In this document: one piece after another, positions 23,162-36,500 of the stretch
Layout of the letters: every line of letters starts with the position of its first letter
Numbering within the stretch: the first letter of the stretch is position 1
Assembly (NCBI GenBank): GCA_008933995.1
Contig: WARS01000034.1
Span: forward strand, 3,636,707 to 3,700,706
Length of the DNA: 64,000 nucleotides
DNA from: Datnioides undecimradiatus
Lineage: Eukaryota; Chordata; Actinopteri; Lobotiformes; Datnioididae
Reading direction: 5' to 3'
The notes under the pieces: generated by a model
Seen by the model: the letters and a program-made list of their open reading frames with translations, nothing else
What the model was told of the DNA's origin: nothing
Database searches by the model: none
Program-made: the position numbers and the translations under genes

Positions 23162-23490
23162 CTTCCACATGATTAAAATCCCATCATCCACAAACAAAGT
23201 GAAAAAGAGAGGAAGAGACAGAGAGGTGGGGAGAGAGAACGGAGGCTATCTTTGGCTCTCCCTCTCCTCTGTGGGACGCCGTAACAGCAGCAGCAGCGGC
23301 AGAAGCAGGGGCAGTGGCGAGCGGCAAACTTGGGAGTCAGCGAGGATGTGGATATGTCTCCGTGGCTGTGTCATCACCTCTCATGACATGTTTCCTCCCC
23401 TGCCTGTGTAAGCCTTTCCATCCTGACCCAGCAGTGAGAGAGAGAGAGAGAGGGAGGGAGATGGAGAGAGAGAGAGAGAGAGAGAGCAGG
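23162..23490 (-). other. Predicted alternative first (noncoding) exon of the mid1-like gene
   Basis: On the minus strand this GC-rich segment has a CT-repeat leader, a GC-rich centre with a short (CTG)n run, and ends ATGTGGAAG|GTAAGAG, a good donor (GTAAGA at 23161-23156). It lies about 14.4 kb upstream of the coding exon's acceptor on the same strand. Vertebrate MID1 genes use several noncoding first exons and promoters (known). The transcription start is guessed at about 30 bases after the TATA-like element. There is no transcript evidence, and the donor could be a chance match. Confidence 0.4.
23435..23488 (+). repeat. (GA)n microsatellite, interrupted
   Basis: Two GA runs (about 23436-23452 and 23464-23486) are separated by GGGAGGGAGATG. 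On the minus strand this is a CT repeat, which would sit at the start of the proposed first exon. Such homopurine mirror repeats can form triplex DNA and are common near vertebrate promoters. Confidence 0.9.
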
Positions 23491-23514
23491 GACAAACTAG
23501 TGCACCGCCCCCCC

Positions 23515-23625
23515 TCTATATCCCCTCCCCTCCTCCTCCTCCCCTCTGTCCATCCCTCCCTCTTCTGTTTCCCTGTATTCAAATCTGCCAGTGGGCTGCC
23601 CTGCCTCTAAGTAGGCCAATCACTG
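23515..23625 (-). promoter_or_regulatory. Candidate promoter: CCAAT box and TATA-like element
   Basis: CCAAT on the plus strand (23616-23620) reads ATTGG on the minus strand. About 95 bases further in the minus direction is GATATAGA (23522-23515), which resembles a weak TATA box. The DNA between them is strongly purine-rich on the minus strand (GGGGAGG repeats), giving several possible Sp1/KLF-type sites. The arrangement is typical of a promoter, but each motif alone is weak. Confidence 0.35.
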
Positions 23626-26600
23626 GAACCCGTGGGGGTGGAGTCTGGGCTGGCTGTGTGCAAGTATGAGTTTGCAGTCAGATGTGTCATACTGTGAATA
23701 TGTGCATGTTTGCATGCCGTGGCTTATACGCTCGCATGCAAACTCGTATGTGCATGTGTGTGTGCGGAAAGGCCAAGTGATGTTTTGCTTCGAGTAAGAA
23801 AACCTTACTGTGATGTCCCTCCCTTTAATCATTCATCCTCAAGTATAATATGAACATCAGTTAATATCTACGTATATGGGCAATTAATACCTGTGGGCAA
23901 ATATGTCCCCCAGTCCCTTAAAGTACAATGACATGCTAGGCCTTCAAAGATAAAATGACATTCCACTTAGGTTTTGTGAATATTGTGATAGTTTTCCCAT
24001 TTAAAGGGAACTTTTCTCTGCACAGTTGCATAGAATCGCCCTTGCACGCTATTTTCAGTTGCTGATCACTCCGCTGAATAGTTTCTATCCGCACTCAGAC
24101 TGTGACATCCACTCTCGGGGCTGAGTGTGGGACGATTTCATTGCACGTAGGGCGAATAAACAGAGGGCTTATGTAATCACAGCATTAAAAGGTTGAGTAA
24201 AAAGATTACCTGCACTATCAAGGCTTTACATTGTTAGTTAAGCATAAAGCACTTGCTCGATCAATGTCTGAGTTTCCTTTCATTCCCTGAGTCCAGCCAT
24301 CTCTAATGATGGTTGGTAGTTTTGATGCGAAATGTCTACAATAAGAACAAAAAACTGTTTTGAAAGTGGGGGATTGTATCTCTGTCGTGTCAGGGATATC
24401 GGAACTATGAGACTCTGACTAATAAAAACCGTTAATGCACTACATCTAAGTTGCAAGTACAGCTAGGAAACTCTGATGTTTGTCAAAGTTTACCTACAAT
24501 GTGACTCAGCACTTAATATGATGGATGCCTCCCATCTGCAAAAGGTCACTTTGGAATTCAGTTAAACTGGCATTTAATGGATATGGTGTCAGAGCATGGT
24601 GGTGATCTCTACCATTCATTTCAAGTGACATTAAAAACCAGCACGAACACCAGCTGAACCAAAAGTAGCGAGAAAGTAAAACTGATTACGGGGTGAGAGG
24701 AAACAGCATTTCTGACTGTGCAGCTACTGATGGAGCCAGTGCAGCGGGAATGTTAATCATCCAGAATTTATCAAGACAGCGAGTGATGATGGAGGAAGGA
24801 TTGGGTTTATATGAACAGCAAACAACAATTAAAACTGGAAACAAATCGGGTAATCTGTGAAATGAAACGGCCTGTTTTGCATGGAGCCACTATTTTTGAG
24901 AAATCACCGCATATCATCTTTCATCTGCCTCCTCCTTTGCATTCATCACACGTCCTGAGCAGCAATTCACCCCCTGTAATGTTTTAATGTCTCCCTGCTG
25001 TCTCTTCCTCTACCTTGAAACTTCAGCTGTTTTGGCCGCTCCCCATAAAAACACCCCCCACCCCTCCCCTTTTTTTATGCGACCCACAAGGAAAGCAGCT
25101 TAAATTAATCTCCAAGATGCAAGTCAGTGATTTACCCTCCCACACGGCGCACGCTGCCCCCGCCATAACGGCAAATCGTTGATCAAAAATCTTCAGCATG
25201 CATCAGCTGTCTCATTGTAAATTACACCTCTCCACCATGTCTGATTCAGTGCGGATGGGGCTCTTAGTCCTGGCGATTGTGCGCAACAGAAAACAGAATA
25301 CAGCCCAAAAAAGGGAGAAATCATCGAGCCTAACCATTATTCAGGATCTTACAGTCCATGTGATGTGAAAGCTCTGAATGCTGGCTTCTCATTGGTAGCT
25401 AGATCCCAAATAATCCCTAACATTTTGCCCTAGGCGAGTGAGTCTTGTAGTTGGAAGTGTAGGACATGGCTCTTACTTCAGAAAGGCTTTTGGGTTTAAT
25501 TCCATTCTTTATCCTTGGACTGCCAGATTGCTTAGCCAGAAATGGCATTTCAACCAAAACTAAAGTTTTATGCATCAAGTGAAACAGTTTGTTTGGGTCT
25601 GATAAGTTCCAGAAAGCATGTCTGAAAGCAAACGCGCCGCTGAAATGTCAAGCCCTGACCGAGATTTCAATTAGATAAAGTGCTTTGGAGTTCCCGTAAG
25701 GTCAATTAAAATGTGCTTTTACCGCTTTACCTCTGAGTTGGAGGTGGTTTAGTGAATTCAGTGAAGAGTTTCAACACCAAACCTCTTTCCTGAAGTTTAA
25801 CAATGCACAAATTCCAATGAATAATGATTAAAACAAGAGTTTCATAGCATTCATCGGGGGCTGTTGGTGTTGCAAGACTGTCCAGTTTGCCAGCAGTATG
25901 TTCATGTGTAGCTCTTGGATGTGTGTACCGCGGTGGGGATTGTGGCTGTGTGTTTCTGGTGGTTGGAGTGGGATCAGTCGAGGTGAGGCGGCCGCTAAAG
26001 AATGCTTTTCTGGAAAAGGACGAGGAAAGAGTTTCCATCTCGGGTCAGTTCTCGGCAACAGCAAGAACCACTAACTTTCCAAACGCTCAAGTCGTCCGCT
26101 AAGACATGAGCTGTTCTCTCACATCTGAGTGAGGCACACCCATAATCAGTGCTATGAACTTGCAAAGTCTAGATTTTTACACTTAGAATAAATACGCCTC
26201 TGTTGCGACGCCTGTCTCATGTCATGTTGCTAATACCAAAAAACTGTCCACAGGTCAGTCATTTTCATTTGACAAAAGTGTATTGCAAAATGTGCTGCAG
26301 AATACAGGCAGCACGGATATCTGATACACCTTCTCATAGTATCTGCATCAAAGCCATCAAGTAGCTATCATAAGTGCGCTTTGTGTATTTTGTTGTGCCG
26401 TACTGTCAGTGAAACTGTGCGTTTCAGTTCTATGGACCACCTCAAGAAACTCATTTTAAGCTTCTCTTTAATCAAAGTTGTACCTGCAGGGAGTCAGTTG
26501 TCGAGCATGCAGGCTCGAATTCTATTATTCCACTAATGCCACAATGTGGATGGAGTCATTGCATTAGCACTCCTTCAGTTATTTTTCACCTTGGACGTCA

Positions 26601-28497
26601 TCCAAGAGCACTCTCTAGAATTAAAGCGTACGGGCACGAGGTCCCTTCATTCATTCGAGCTCAGCTGAGGCACTCTAACTGAAACTCGCTGCAAAGTCGA
26701 GTCTGCTGTGTTTCACCTTGAACTTATATGTTCGCGTCGTGCCCCTGGTGGTATTTCGATTGTGCATCAAATGACAGCGTGCACATAGAGGTGGAAGCAA
26801 TGAGATTTCATAATGACTTAATTCACTCTGCAGAATGGACACTTAACTGTTATATATTACATTTTTGTGCAGAAATGCTTAAAGATTTCTGCAAGACACC
26901 ATTGTGCAAACCTGTTGGGACACAGGCTTTTAAATTATGTAAATGATCGATGCGAAGTGAAGCTAAAAGCAATCTCAATACCAGGAAGACGAACGCAGGA
27001 ATATTCAGAAACTGTAGAGGGTTTTGTTTTGGTTCTTTATCTTCTTCCAGGCCTGTGTTCCTAGCTGCATCGAAAACCCCGCGTGATCGCTTCTTATTTA
27101 GTATGTTCTGTCATAACTTTGCCGAGGTTTGTTCTGTCACTTGTCATGGCAAAGAGGAAATCAATGAAAGAGAGGAGAAAAGAGGACGTGATGCAAAATC
27201 AACATCCTTAAACGTGTTGTCGTCTTCACATTGCCTGCTGCATTTTTATACTCTCGCCATTCATTTCAACCTTCCCCTGACAACTGAATTTAGGTAAAGT
27301 TGGCCTCTTCTGAGTTTCAAGAGTTCTTACTTTTAACGACCAGGAATGAGCGGAATGCGGCGCAGTCTATCTCCTTTCTTGGGGTGAGACCATTACGAGG
27401 ATAAAGCACGACAGGGTTACGACCAAGAGCTTTCAGAGGGCGCCGACACTGTGGGTAGCCTGGGATTTGTAGGATTTACACCACACATATGTGCAGCACA
27501 GACACGTGACCACAACATTCTTTTTAAATGGGTCTTAGTCAACCTCCCAGGTAAAATAAATGCAAATCAACACACACGCCGTAGGCAATCCAAGGATGCA
27601 AGTCAGCATCCTTTGGATCTGAGCGCCCACTTATTTAACAAACATGCATTAAAACACCCATACACACATGAGTTTCATCAACGTATTATCTTCCAGAGGC
27701 ATCTTTATGACTCAAATATACAGCGCCTTAAAACCCCAGTCTCTGATCACTATCTTGGACAGTACATTGGATATGCATTCATATTGCATGACTCAAGGGA
27801 TGCTGGGAGATATTCCACAAAGCCGTTCTAACATACATTTGCCTCCGCGTCTCGCTCGGCCACCCCACCAAAAAATAAAAAAAGATTTGTTTGTGACCTT
27901 TCTGAAGCATCGTGATAGCCACAGCCAAGGGCCTTTTTGGAAAATGCCAAACACATTTTCCCCTCAAACTGACCTCTGGCCTTCTAAGTGAGTTCACATG
28001 CAGGCAGTAAAGCGCTGGTTTCAATCAGGGAGGGGATGATGTACAGCTGGTACTGGCCAAGCAGAGACACAGAAGCTGCTTTGAAGCACAGTTTGGGATT
28101 AGGAGGGGAAGGAAAGTAGGAGAGAAGCTGTTGTGTTTGGTGTTGCAGGGTATTTGCTGTTTTGTCAAGGAGATTCAGTTGTAGAGTCTGTGAGCTATCT
28201 GTCTTTGTCAAGTGACCTCGGCGAATAAACTGATCTAATCAGAGAGAAGCTAATACAAAGAAAAGCCTGGAAAACTGATTCAAGGAGAGGTGGAAGAGGG
28301 AGCACAAAAGGCAGACAGATTAAGAGATGGAGGAGGGAGAAAGGGGAGCGCAGGAGATAAAGAAGTCCAGGTGATAAACATTAAATGCAGCTGCACTGTT
28401 TCCTCTGAAATAGATATTTTTGGCATGCAGAGAGAATCAAAAGTAAAAAGAAAGATAAAGCTTGTTGGCTATAAATGCCACTAAGGGTGACTTCTCT

Positions 28498-28528
28498 TTG
28501 TTATAGTTTGGGTGAACTGACCCTTTAG
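28498..28528 (+). repeat. Short teleost repeat tail (TTTGGGTGAACTGACCCTTTA)
   Basis: TTGTTATAGTTTGGG, then TGAACTGACCCTTTA, is nearly the end of a repeat widespread in fish (usually TGAACTATCCCTTTAA). Only about 30 bases are clear. Confidence 0.5.
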
Positions 28529-28986
28529 ATATGCCCACTAAGAATAGTTGCAGACATACTCGAAACAAGGATCCCTGAGATGCGGCTGTCATGTCTATCT
28601 GTGAGGTTTAACCGTCAGCTCACATACACAAACATTCCCTCGGGTGCTTTACAAAAGCTGAGACGCTCTAATAAAGGAGCGCACATTACTTCAAACGTCA
28701 CTGAGTCAGAGAAGCAAACAGGGGTCAGCTGATCGACAGAAATATTTTGATTCGCCACGGTTTGTAAGGATCTAACGAGGAACATGAGGCAACTGGGGTC
28801 AGAGTGAGTCATTATAAAGTCTGAATCAACAGTAGCTGTGAACATCCTTGCCCCAGTGACTCCTTCCAACCATGGCATCAAAGTGGATGCGATTAAAAAC
28901 AACATCCAGGACGACGAAGAGAGGGTCCTTTTCAGATTCCAGATAAAGTTGAGAGCATTCAGTAGCGCTTTTGTGCATTTTGCAGG

Positions 28987-29010
28987 CACACACACACACA
29001 CACACATATA
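28987..29010 (+). repeat. (CA)10 followed by TATA
   Basis: Ten CA units run into a short TA stretch. Confidence 0.9.
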
Positions 29011-29169
29011 TCTAGATCCATTGCTTGAGTCTGACATATTTACCACAAGCACAGCAGCTCAAGGTCATTCTCTGTCACACCAAAGGAATTCACTGCAGCA
29101 TCATCCGGGCCAATGCAAATATGCCCATGCACAGCCAAGCACAGGGATGCATAAATGCCCAAAAGCAGG

Positions 29170-29187
29170 CACACACACACACACACA
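29170..29187 (+). repeat. (CA)9 microsatellite
   Basis: Nine CA units in a generally CA-rich 300-bp region. Confidence 0.9.
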
Positions 29188-32100
29188 AACACGAATCCAT
29201 GCATGCAAAGACCCCCGCACACTCATAGCCACCGCTAACATAAACAGATACACACAGATGGACGCACGCAGAAACACATGCATATGCACGGGTGTCAGGC
29301 AGCATCATCATTAGCTGTCAGCGGGGCCAATGTGTCCTCAAACTGTCACAAAAGGAGCCATGTCCCCGCCGCTTGGCCTCAACCCAAACCAACACCAGCT
29401 GGCACACTGTGACAACGCCACGTCATTGCGAAGGAAACACACACCAAATCCTTAAAATCCACTGGACGACGCGCGTCTTTATTAGCATATAAGTCAAGTG
29501 TCAAGTGCTTATGATGAAATTATAGTTTTCTCTTAAACTGAGAGAGGAGAAAAAAGATGGTGGGACAATTTATTTTCAAGGTCGATTTACTTTGAAGATA
29601 AATAGTCAACAAAAGCCTGTACATCACTTCTTAATGGACCGCCTTTACAAATCAGCCTTTGAGGTTGAGCTAAACATATTCATCTGGGTATAGGATGTCA
29701 GTCCTTCAGCTTCTAATTCATGTCTGGCTACTTGGTAATAAAAATGACAGATTTTTAGCATTTTAGCATCTTTCATCCTATTGCTTTGGTTCCACAATGC
29801 AACTGTTTAGCTTAAGAAAACAATAAGTGTGCCATCATAAAACATGGTGTAGAAACAACAATTCTAAGTATCACTTTGGTGCTGGTTTCAATGCTGAAGA
29901 ATCATGTCGACAGTAAATTTCAAATGGCACCCAGTTCTTTGTGTCCTCCTGACCTGGTCACAGTTTCTAAAGGCTAACGATTGCTTAAGCTCTGTATAAA
30001 GGTCTTCTGAGCTGGAAAATTGGCGACGAGGTTGTGATGTGCACTGAAGCGTCAGAATGGGACCATCCTAATACATTTTCTATTCAAACATTTTTTAACA
30101 AGGGGTGATATTATCTAGCCTATATTAATCTTTAATGCCAGTTTCCAATGAATCAGTTGTCAAACTGAAGTCTTGCAGCTTTAAAAAGAGACAAATACCC
30201 ATCGACCGCAGATAATAAGCCAGTGGTTATCATGCACCACTTAATCAGAGCATCAACCGACTCTCAGGCGGTCACTGTCACACACAGCTGGGTTTGTCTC
30301 CAAGCTAATGTGCTATTTCAGGCGTCACTACATTATCTATTAAAATTCACACACAGAGCAAAGTGCAGTATAGCTGCCATATTGTATTGGGTGGAATAAG
30401 GGTGTGATGAGGCATGGAAAATTCTCTTCACTTCTCCTCCTTTGAGCCCAGAGTAGAGGCTAATCTAATTTCTGATTCGCTCGCAGTTCACAGCAGAAAG
30501 GAAGACCATAATGTGTCGTCCTCTCCTGTGAACTCCTGTCATACTAACTATATCCACTGTGTAACCCTTCAATTAGTGCATCAACAAAGCTCTCCACAAT
30601 GCTCTGCTTGTGTTTTGCACCGGGTGACCTCGCCATCCGCCCCTGAAAGTTGTATAACTCAATATCACCTCATTCTACAGTAAACGGACGTCAGCCCAAG
30701 CTCAGTTCACGAAGGACGGCAAACAACATCGACTGGGGAAAAAGCAATGCCTTTTCAGTATAATCACAAGCCCAGTATATGAAATCTGAAGCTCTTCACC
30801 CATAACTGGAATGAAAACTAGCTTGAGTGGAGTTAATAACATAATTTATGAGGCTGACAAGAGTGGAAGTCACGTCACATATCGCGCACTTGTGACCTTT
30901 CTGGATGAATCCCTCCCATCCAGCGCCAATGACTCAATCAGCTGAGCCTGAAACTGCTCCAGCCCAGACGCCGATTCCCACTGTCGGGCGCAAAAATGCA
31001 TTGATGATACCGTACCTGCAGTCCGGGCACAAAATAAAGTGCAACTCTGTCATTTGGTGCCCTGGGGGAGGTGAAAGGAAAAGCTATGCGAACATGTTTG
31101 AGAAGCAAGTTGTTATTTTAAAGTCATATACCGCTGCTTTAGATGAGCCTCCACGCTGTGAGAAAAATTGACTTTTTCCCAGGTGTGCCGAATGACGGCG
31201 TGAAGCATGAATAAGTTATAAGTGAAAGTCAGGCTCCCCGACCTCCCCTGCTCTCGTCCCTGCAGTGTAGCACTGCTCTGTGTGTGTGTAGGTGTGTGCG
31301 GCTAATGTAATGCAATGGTTAATGTACTACAGTCCACCTGGCAGCGGGAAAATATTCTGATTTATGGGCCCGCCATCACCTGTGACAGGGAGAGTGCACA
31401 CCCTCAGACATACGCACACAAAAAGCAGGAAGTGGCGATGTCTCACTTTGCTCATAGTGAAGTAGAAAAGCAATCATCTGCGGCCAGAAGCAGAGGCAGA
31501 GATGCTAGCTGAGGATACAGATGGCGATGAAATGCAGCACAAAGTTAGAGAGCAATCGAAAGCTGGAACATTAATCAAAGGACATGCATTTTGTATGAAG
31601 GTGGGAGGGGGCTTCGTACAGTGTGGTGGCAGTGTGACTACAGTATAAGACAGCAATGAATTATAAATGGAATAACTGATGGTCTCAGTTGGATCATTAA
31701 TGGTTTGAATTATTAATTACGTCTTTGGGTCTCAGGTGCGATTTCAAAAATCCTTAATCATCCTTTTGAGACGGTTCAGGACTTGTTGGTCACAATATGT
31801 CGTCCAGTTCGTTTCACTTTCACACCAATTACTCCATGACTCAAGCTCACCAGCAGTTTACGTTTGCGTTGTGCTTGGATTAAGCTCCTCTTCAAAGCAC
31901 GTTGTCCTTACTCATTTCTGTTCGTTTACTTTTGAGTGACAGAAGTGGGGCGCGTAGCTGTCGTTGCACCTTTTGATGAGTAACGATTGATGTGATATCA
32001 ATGCAGCGAAAGAGAAGCTTCATGACCGATGTGAATATGTGCTTAAGCAATCCCAGATCCCTCTGATCCTTAGAGATCAGCTTCCATGATCACGGTTTTC

Positions 32101-33407
32101 TTTTTTTGGCGACAAAAGATTTTTCGATAAAGTTTGAGATTTGGGACTTTGGTTCAAGACTTTTCCCGCTGCATGTGTGTCGCTGTGTCTTGTGCTCAGA
32201 GACAGCTTATTTGAGTGTGTTGCAAATTCACATATTTCAGCGGAGAACAACTGAATCATTTTCCTCATTCAGCTGCAACATTTTGACATCTTTCCAGCAA
32301 CATCAATTTACACACAATTTCCTCATTATACTCATAGATAACATAATTTCTAGGAATTCTGCTCCCCTCGGCACACATTTGCAGTCGCAGATTAGTTGCA
32401 TATGAACGTAATTTCTTGGAGATGGGCCTGTGGGGCTAGGAGGTCTCCTGTCTCGTGCTTCAAGCCACTGTTGATGTTCTATCGTTCCTAAGTGTTCCCA
32501 AGTGCTGCAAGTGCCAAAACACAATCATAAAAGATAGGATTTATGTTTTAGTTGCAAGAGCAGATACCGTAGGAAAACTGTTTGGATGCAGTTGTGGATA
32601 CTGGTGTGTTCATTGCAGAAAATGTAACTCTGGCTGTGTTACATTTGAAAATCATCAGTATATGAATGTCATTTGTAGGAGACAGGATTTGCATACGTCC
32701 AGAGTACAAGTGCGAGATTACACATTTGAATATTTGATTCAAAGAAACACTTTTCATAATTATTTTGCTAATATCCACCCGGTGCTTCTATCTGCTTATG
32801 CTGAGTGGGGTCATCCAGGGCTGGAGTCTTTGCCAGCTCCCAGGTTGCCAGTCTAACACACAAAGACAGGCAACCATTATTAATATAAGCAGAATTGAAT
32901 CATTGAACGATGGGGGCAAAACAAGAGCCCCCAAAGCAGATATGAGGAGAACGTGGATGTGGACCTACGATCTCCTTGCTGAGAGGTGACAGCTGCTAAT
33001 GCCGGAGCCATGATGGATCTGAGGTTGTTTAAAATCTGAATAACAGACAAACTTTGCACAGAGTTCGTGGCAAATCCACTTGAGAAAACCATTTGCTCTC
33101 AGACAGGTTCTAAAAATGGAGGATGCAGATACAAATATCTATGTCACTTTGAATTACTTCATTTAGACAGACAGACAGGAAGGCACACAGACAGGTAGTT
33201 TTGCTGGCCCCGCAGAGTTGCATGCCAGGGGACAGAGCTTCTTAAAAGCGAATGACATTTGCTTCCAACACGGTCGCTTGCCCTCTCTACACGTCTTGTT
33301 TCTCTATCGAGCTCGAGCCGTCCCCTCAGGAAGAGCCAACACCTCGTCTCTATTCCTCTAACACCAGCACAGATAAATACTGCCAGCCGCAGACACACAG
33401 GGCCACT

Positions 33408-33434
33408 CACACACACACGCACACACACACACAC
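33408..33434 (+). repeat. (CA)n microsatellite, one interruption
   Basis: About thirteen CA units with a single CG interruption near 33419. Confidence 0.9.
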
Positions 33435-33510
33435 TCTGACCTCAGAGGTTCAATCAATAAACCACCCACGGCACTTTTCCAAAGCTTAGAGAGAGAGACA
33501 TTGTGGGACT

Positions 33511-33548
33511 GTGTGTGTGTGTGTGTGTGTGGGTGTGTGTGTGTGTGC
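33511..33548 (+). repeat. (GT)n microsatellite, one interruption
   Basis: About nineteen GT units with one GG interruption near 33531. It is complementary to the CA tract 76 bp upstream. Confidence 0.9.
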
Positions 33549-36500
33549 ATTTTGTTACTGCTCTCCAAAACAAACAAGGCAATCTACGAGACCATTAGTG
33601 TTATTGCATTACTCTCCTGGAATTGCACAGCTTTATACATCTCGGCACGGATTATCTGTTTGCACAAAGGAATCCATTCTTAACAATGTGGCTGCAGAGA
33701 GAGAATCTCAAGCGCTTGAACCCAACTTGGAAGGAGCGTCGCCCTCTGTTTAACACAGATCAAGATGTTGAAGCAGAAGCTCATCAAGAGGCCAACAATG
33801 AACGGGTCAAACTGAGCGCACGGTGGAAATTGATTGGCTTGTTGCACCGTTGTGGAACCTTTGTTCTCGGATGCATGATGCTTCACTTCCCTCGTGCATG
33901 TGCAGCCTGCTACATTTCTGGATTTTCTTGGGCCTAAACATGGCTTTTGATGTTTCTGCTTCTTTCACCCTCTGACGTGCGGTTTCACAAGAGTAAAATG
34001 GTCGAAATGACAAATAACGTGCATTGACTTAAAGCTTGTGCTTGTCCCCATATATAAGTTGTGGCACAAGACTGTTAAAATCAATGCTGACAATGGAAAA
34101 ACACAAGCTTTTGTTGTGAATAAGTCCATTTATTGCAGAAACATTTTAACTATGGCGCCCTATTTGTCGCAGGATTCTCTGTTTTCCATTATTTTTACTG
34201 CATATTTCACCGCGAAAATGAAATGAAGTAATTACAGCTGATTGTAGCCTGGAAAACAGCTACGTATGCATTTATCCCACATTTAAGATTCGTGTTTCTC
34301 TCTGTTGTCATAGAAGCGCAAGAGCGGTTCCAAGTACCGTCTGACATGCCAATCCTCGGAAAAACCAGTCACTATAAATACAGCACGGCTCAGTGAAACG
34401 CTGATACATCTTAGTGAGTGAAGCAGCGTTGGCCAAAATAACCAAAATCAGCCTGCACAGTGGAAAGCCACTCATGGAGAGAAACGACCTGTCCCACACT
34501 GTTCCCACAGCAGAGCGCCTCATCTGCAGGAGAGAGCTATCAAATGCTGCAGAGTAACCTTATAAGGCACCTTGAGACAAAACGATGCCCTCCCTTTAAA
34601 ATATGCATACAGTCTGCAAACTCCCCAAAAAGCTATAAACTGTGTGTGAAAAAGGTGCATGTGGAGCGTGTGTGTGTGTTTCACGTGGGTGAAAGTGTGA
34701 ATTAGAGGGTGCCTGGAAAAATGTGTGGAAGGTTATTGCGGTTTAAGACATTTTGGTTTTCACTATGTTAGAGGAATCTGGACATATTATTTCTAAGTCC
34801 CTGTACCTAGACCACCCCAGTGGCAAGATACTTAGTGTTTCTGTTCTGAAGATCTCCGAGAACTTTAACATATTATAAAGTTCTGCGACATGTAATACAG
34901 ACTTTTTAATTCAAATTTTAATTTGATTATTAAACTTGAAATCATTTTCTGCATCCTTGAGGGAAATCATACCGATCGAGTACCACAGTTTGCGCTCCCA
35001 TTTGAACGATGCAACATGACTCGTGATGCTTTTATGGAGCAATTGAACAGCTGAATTATCCTCAAAGACGTTGAGCAAGGGGGATTTTTTCCAAGGCTCT
35101 GCAGTTTCAGAGGAACTCTGGGCCTGTTTACCAGGCCCATTCTGTTCCTTCAAGACAAACGTGGGCCCAAAGTGATCACATCTCCAGCAAACACTTATCA
35201 GGCTTCTTTGATTTGCTCCAGCAGTGCACAAATCCAATTGTTACTTTACAGCTGGCCATTAAAAGCTGATCTGTCTACTTGGAATTTTACAAGCCTCCGC
35301 AATGGATTAATGGATTGTTGTCATTGTTGTATTGGTTGTCTTGGTAACGATACTTGTGTACATGCTGACTAAGATTGTGTCTTTGGACCAGCTTGGTGGA
35401 CCACTATGTGGAGATTTTTGGGGAATTTATTGGTGGCAGCACTGTGACATAAAGCATCTTACATTCCTTCGCCAGACACTCATCACTATTGTTGTCCTGT
35501 TGTTGTTTTTTAGTTAGCTGTGTGTTTCCTTTCAGCTAAGTGGAACAAGGCGAAGCATTGCTAGAATTTGTGTTGTCGCCCTAAAACATATTGCTGTAAT
35601 GAATGAGAGCACACTGGTATGCTTTGAGGTTTTGGTTACAAATCAGAAAGCTGCACCTGGAGATTGTGCTCCCTATAATTAGGCAGCATCTTTTCATGGA
35701 GTCACTTGGGGGAAACTGATGTAATCTCATGATACAGTGATAAAAGTGCCCACTGGTAGCCACATTTGTAACGTTGAACTAGATTCTTGCTCGGCGTTGG
35801 GATCTATCCCGGCTTATGAATTCTCCACGAGGAAGCATCGATCCGCTTCTGCTTGTAGGTCAGACATTGACTCTGGGCTTCAGCTAATCAAAGAGCCAAT
35901 TAATGCGGGCAGCGGTATGCACACAGAGCTGCAGCGTTAATCAATGGCATACTAAGCTGCACAGGCACAAAGACTTTGTGAAATGGATGAGACAAATAGT
36001 GTCAGCTATTACGTGGTTGAGAACGATCTTGTTGGAATTACCTTCTGTTGTGGTTTCTGAGGGCTTTTGTCTATCGTATTCTTCTCTGCTGACAATCCCA
36101 ACTAAGGTTTTGTTGACTGCAGCAGCTTGGGAATGTCAGTCAAATCAATGTCTTTCCTTCAACGGCACTACTCCGGCCACCACTGACAAATCATTCAGTC
36201 ATTGTCTTTAACTTATTCCCAGGGTACAGCATGCCCAAGACATTAGTTTGCACGTGTCTTCATTTCTTTTCACAAAAGCACATTTTCACAGAACTTAGAA
36301 TTTAAAATAGCCGTAGTTAAATGAAAATGACCAGTTTTCAACTTAGTAAAGTGTTGTCCCATTTCTTTAACACTACAAGGTGTTTTGGCAGAACTGATCC
36401 CCACAGCCCACCGTTTAACTCACACAAATCTGCTCTTATACGCTGTGTATTTATTTATGATAGCTATAATAACTGATCAAGGCCATTTTCACTGAAAGCT

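Noticed and set aside
22967-23197. 76-codon minus-strand frame crossing the proposed donor
   Set aside because: It runs through the predicted GTAAGA donor into intron-like sequence; only its short ATG-initiated start is of interest, as an upstream ORF.
32455-32856. 133-codon plus-strand frame with a cysteine-rich stretch (KCCKC, GCSCGYWC, HCRKC)
   Set aside because: The pattern looks zinc-finger-like at first, but there is no ATG before the cysteines, no known finger spacing and no splice sites that would make it an exon.
33252-33683. 143-codon plus-strand frame
   Set aside because: It owes its length to CA and GT repeats that read as Thr-His and Cys-Val.
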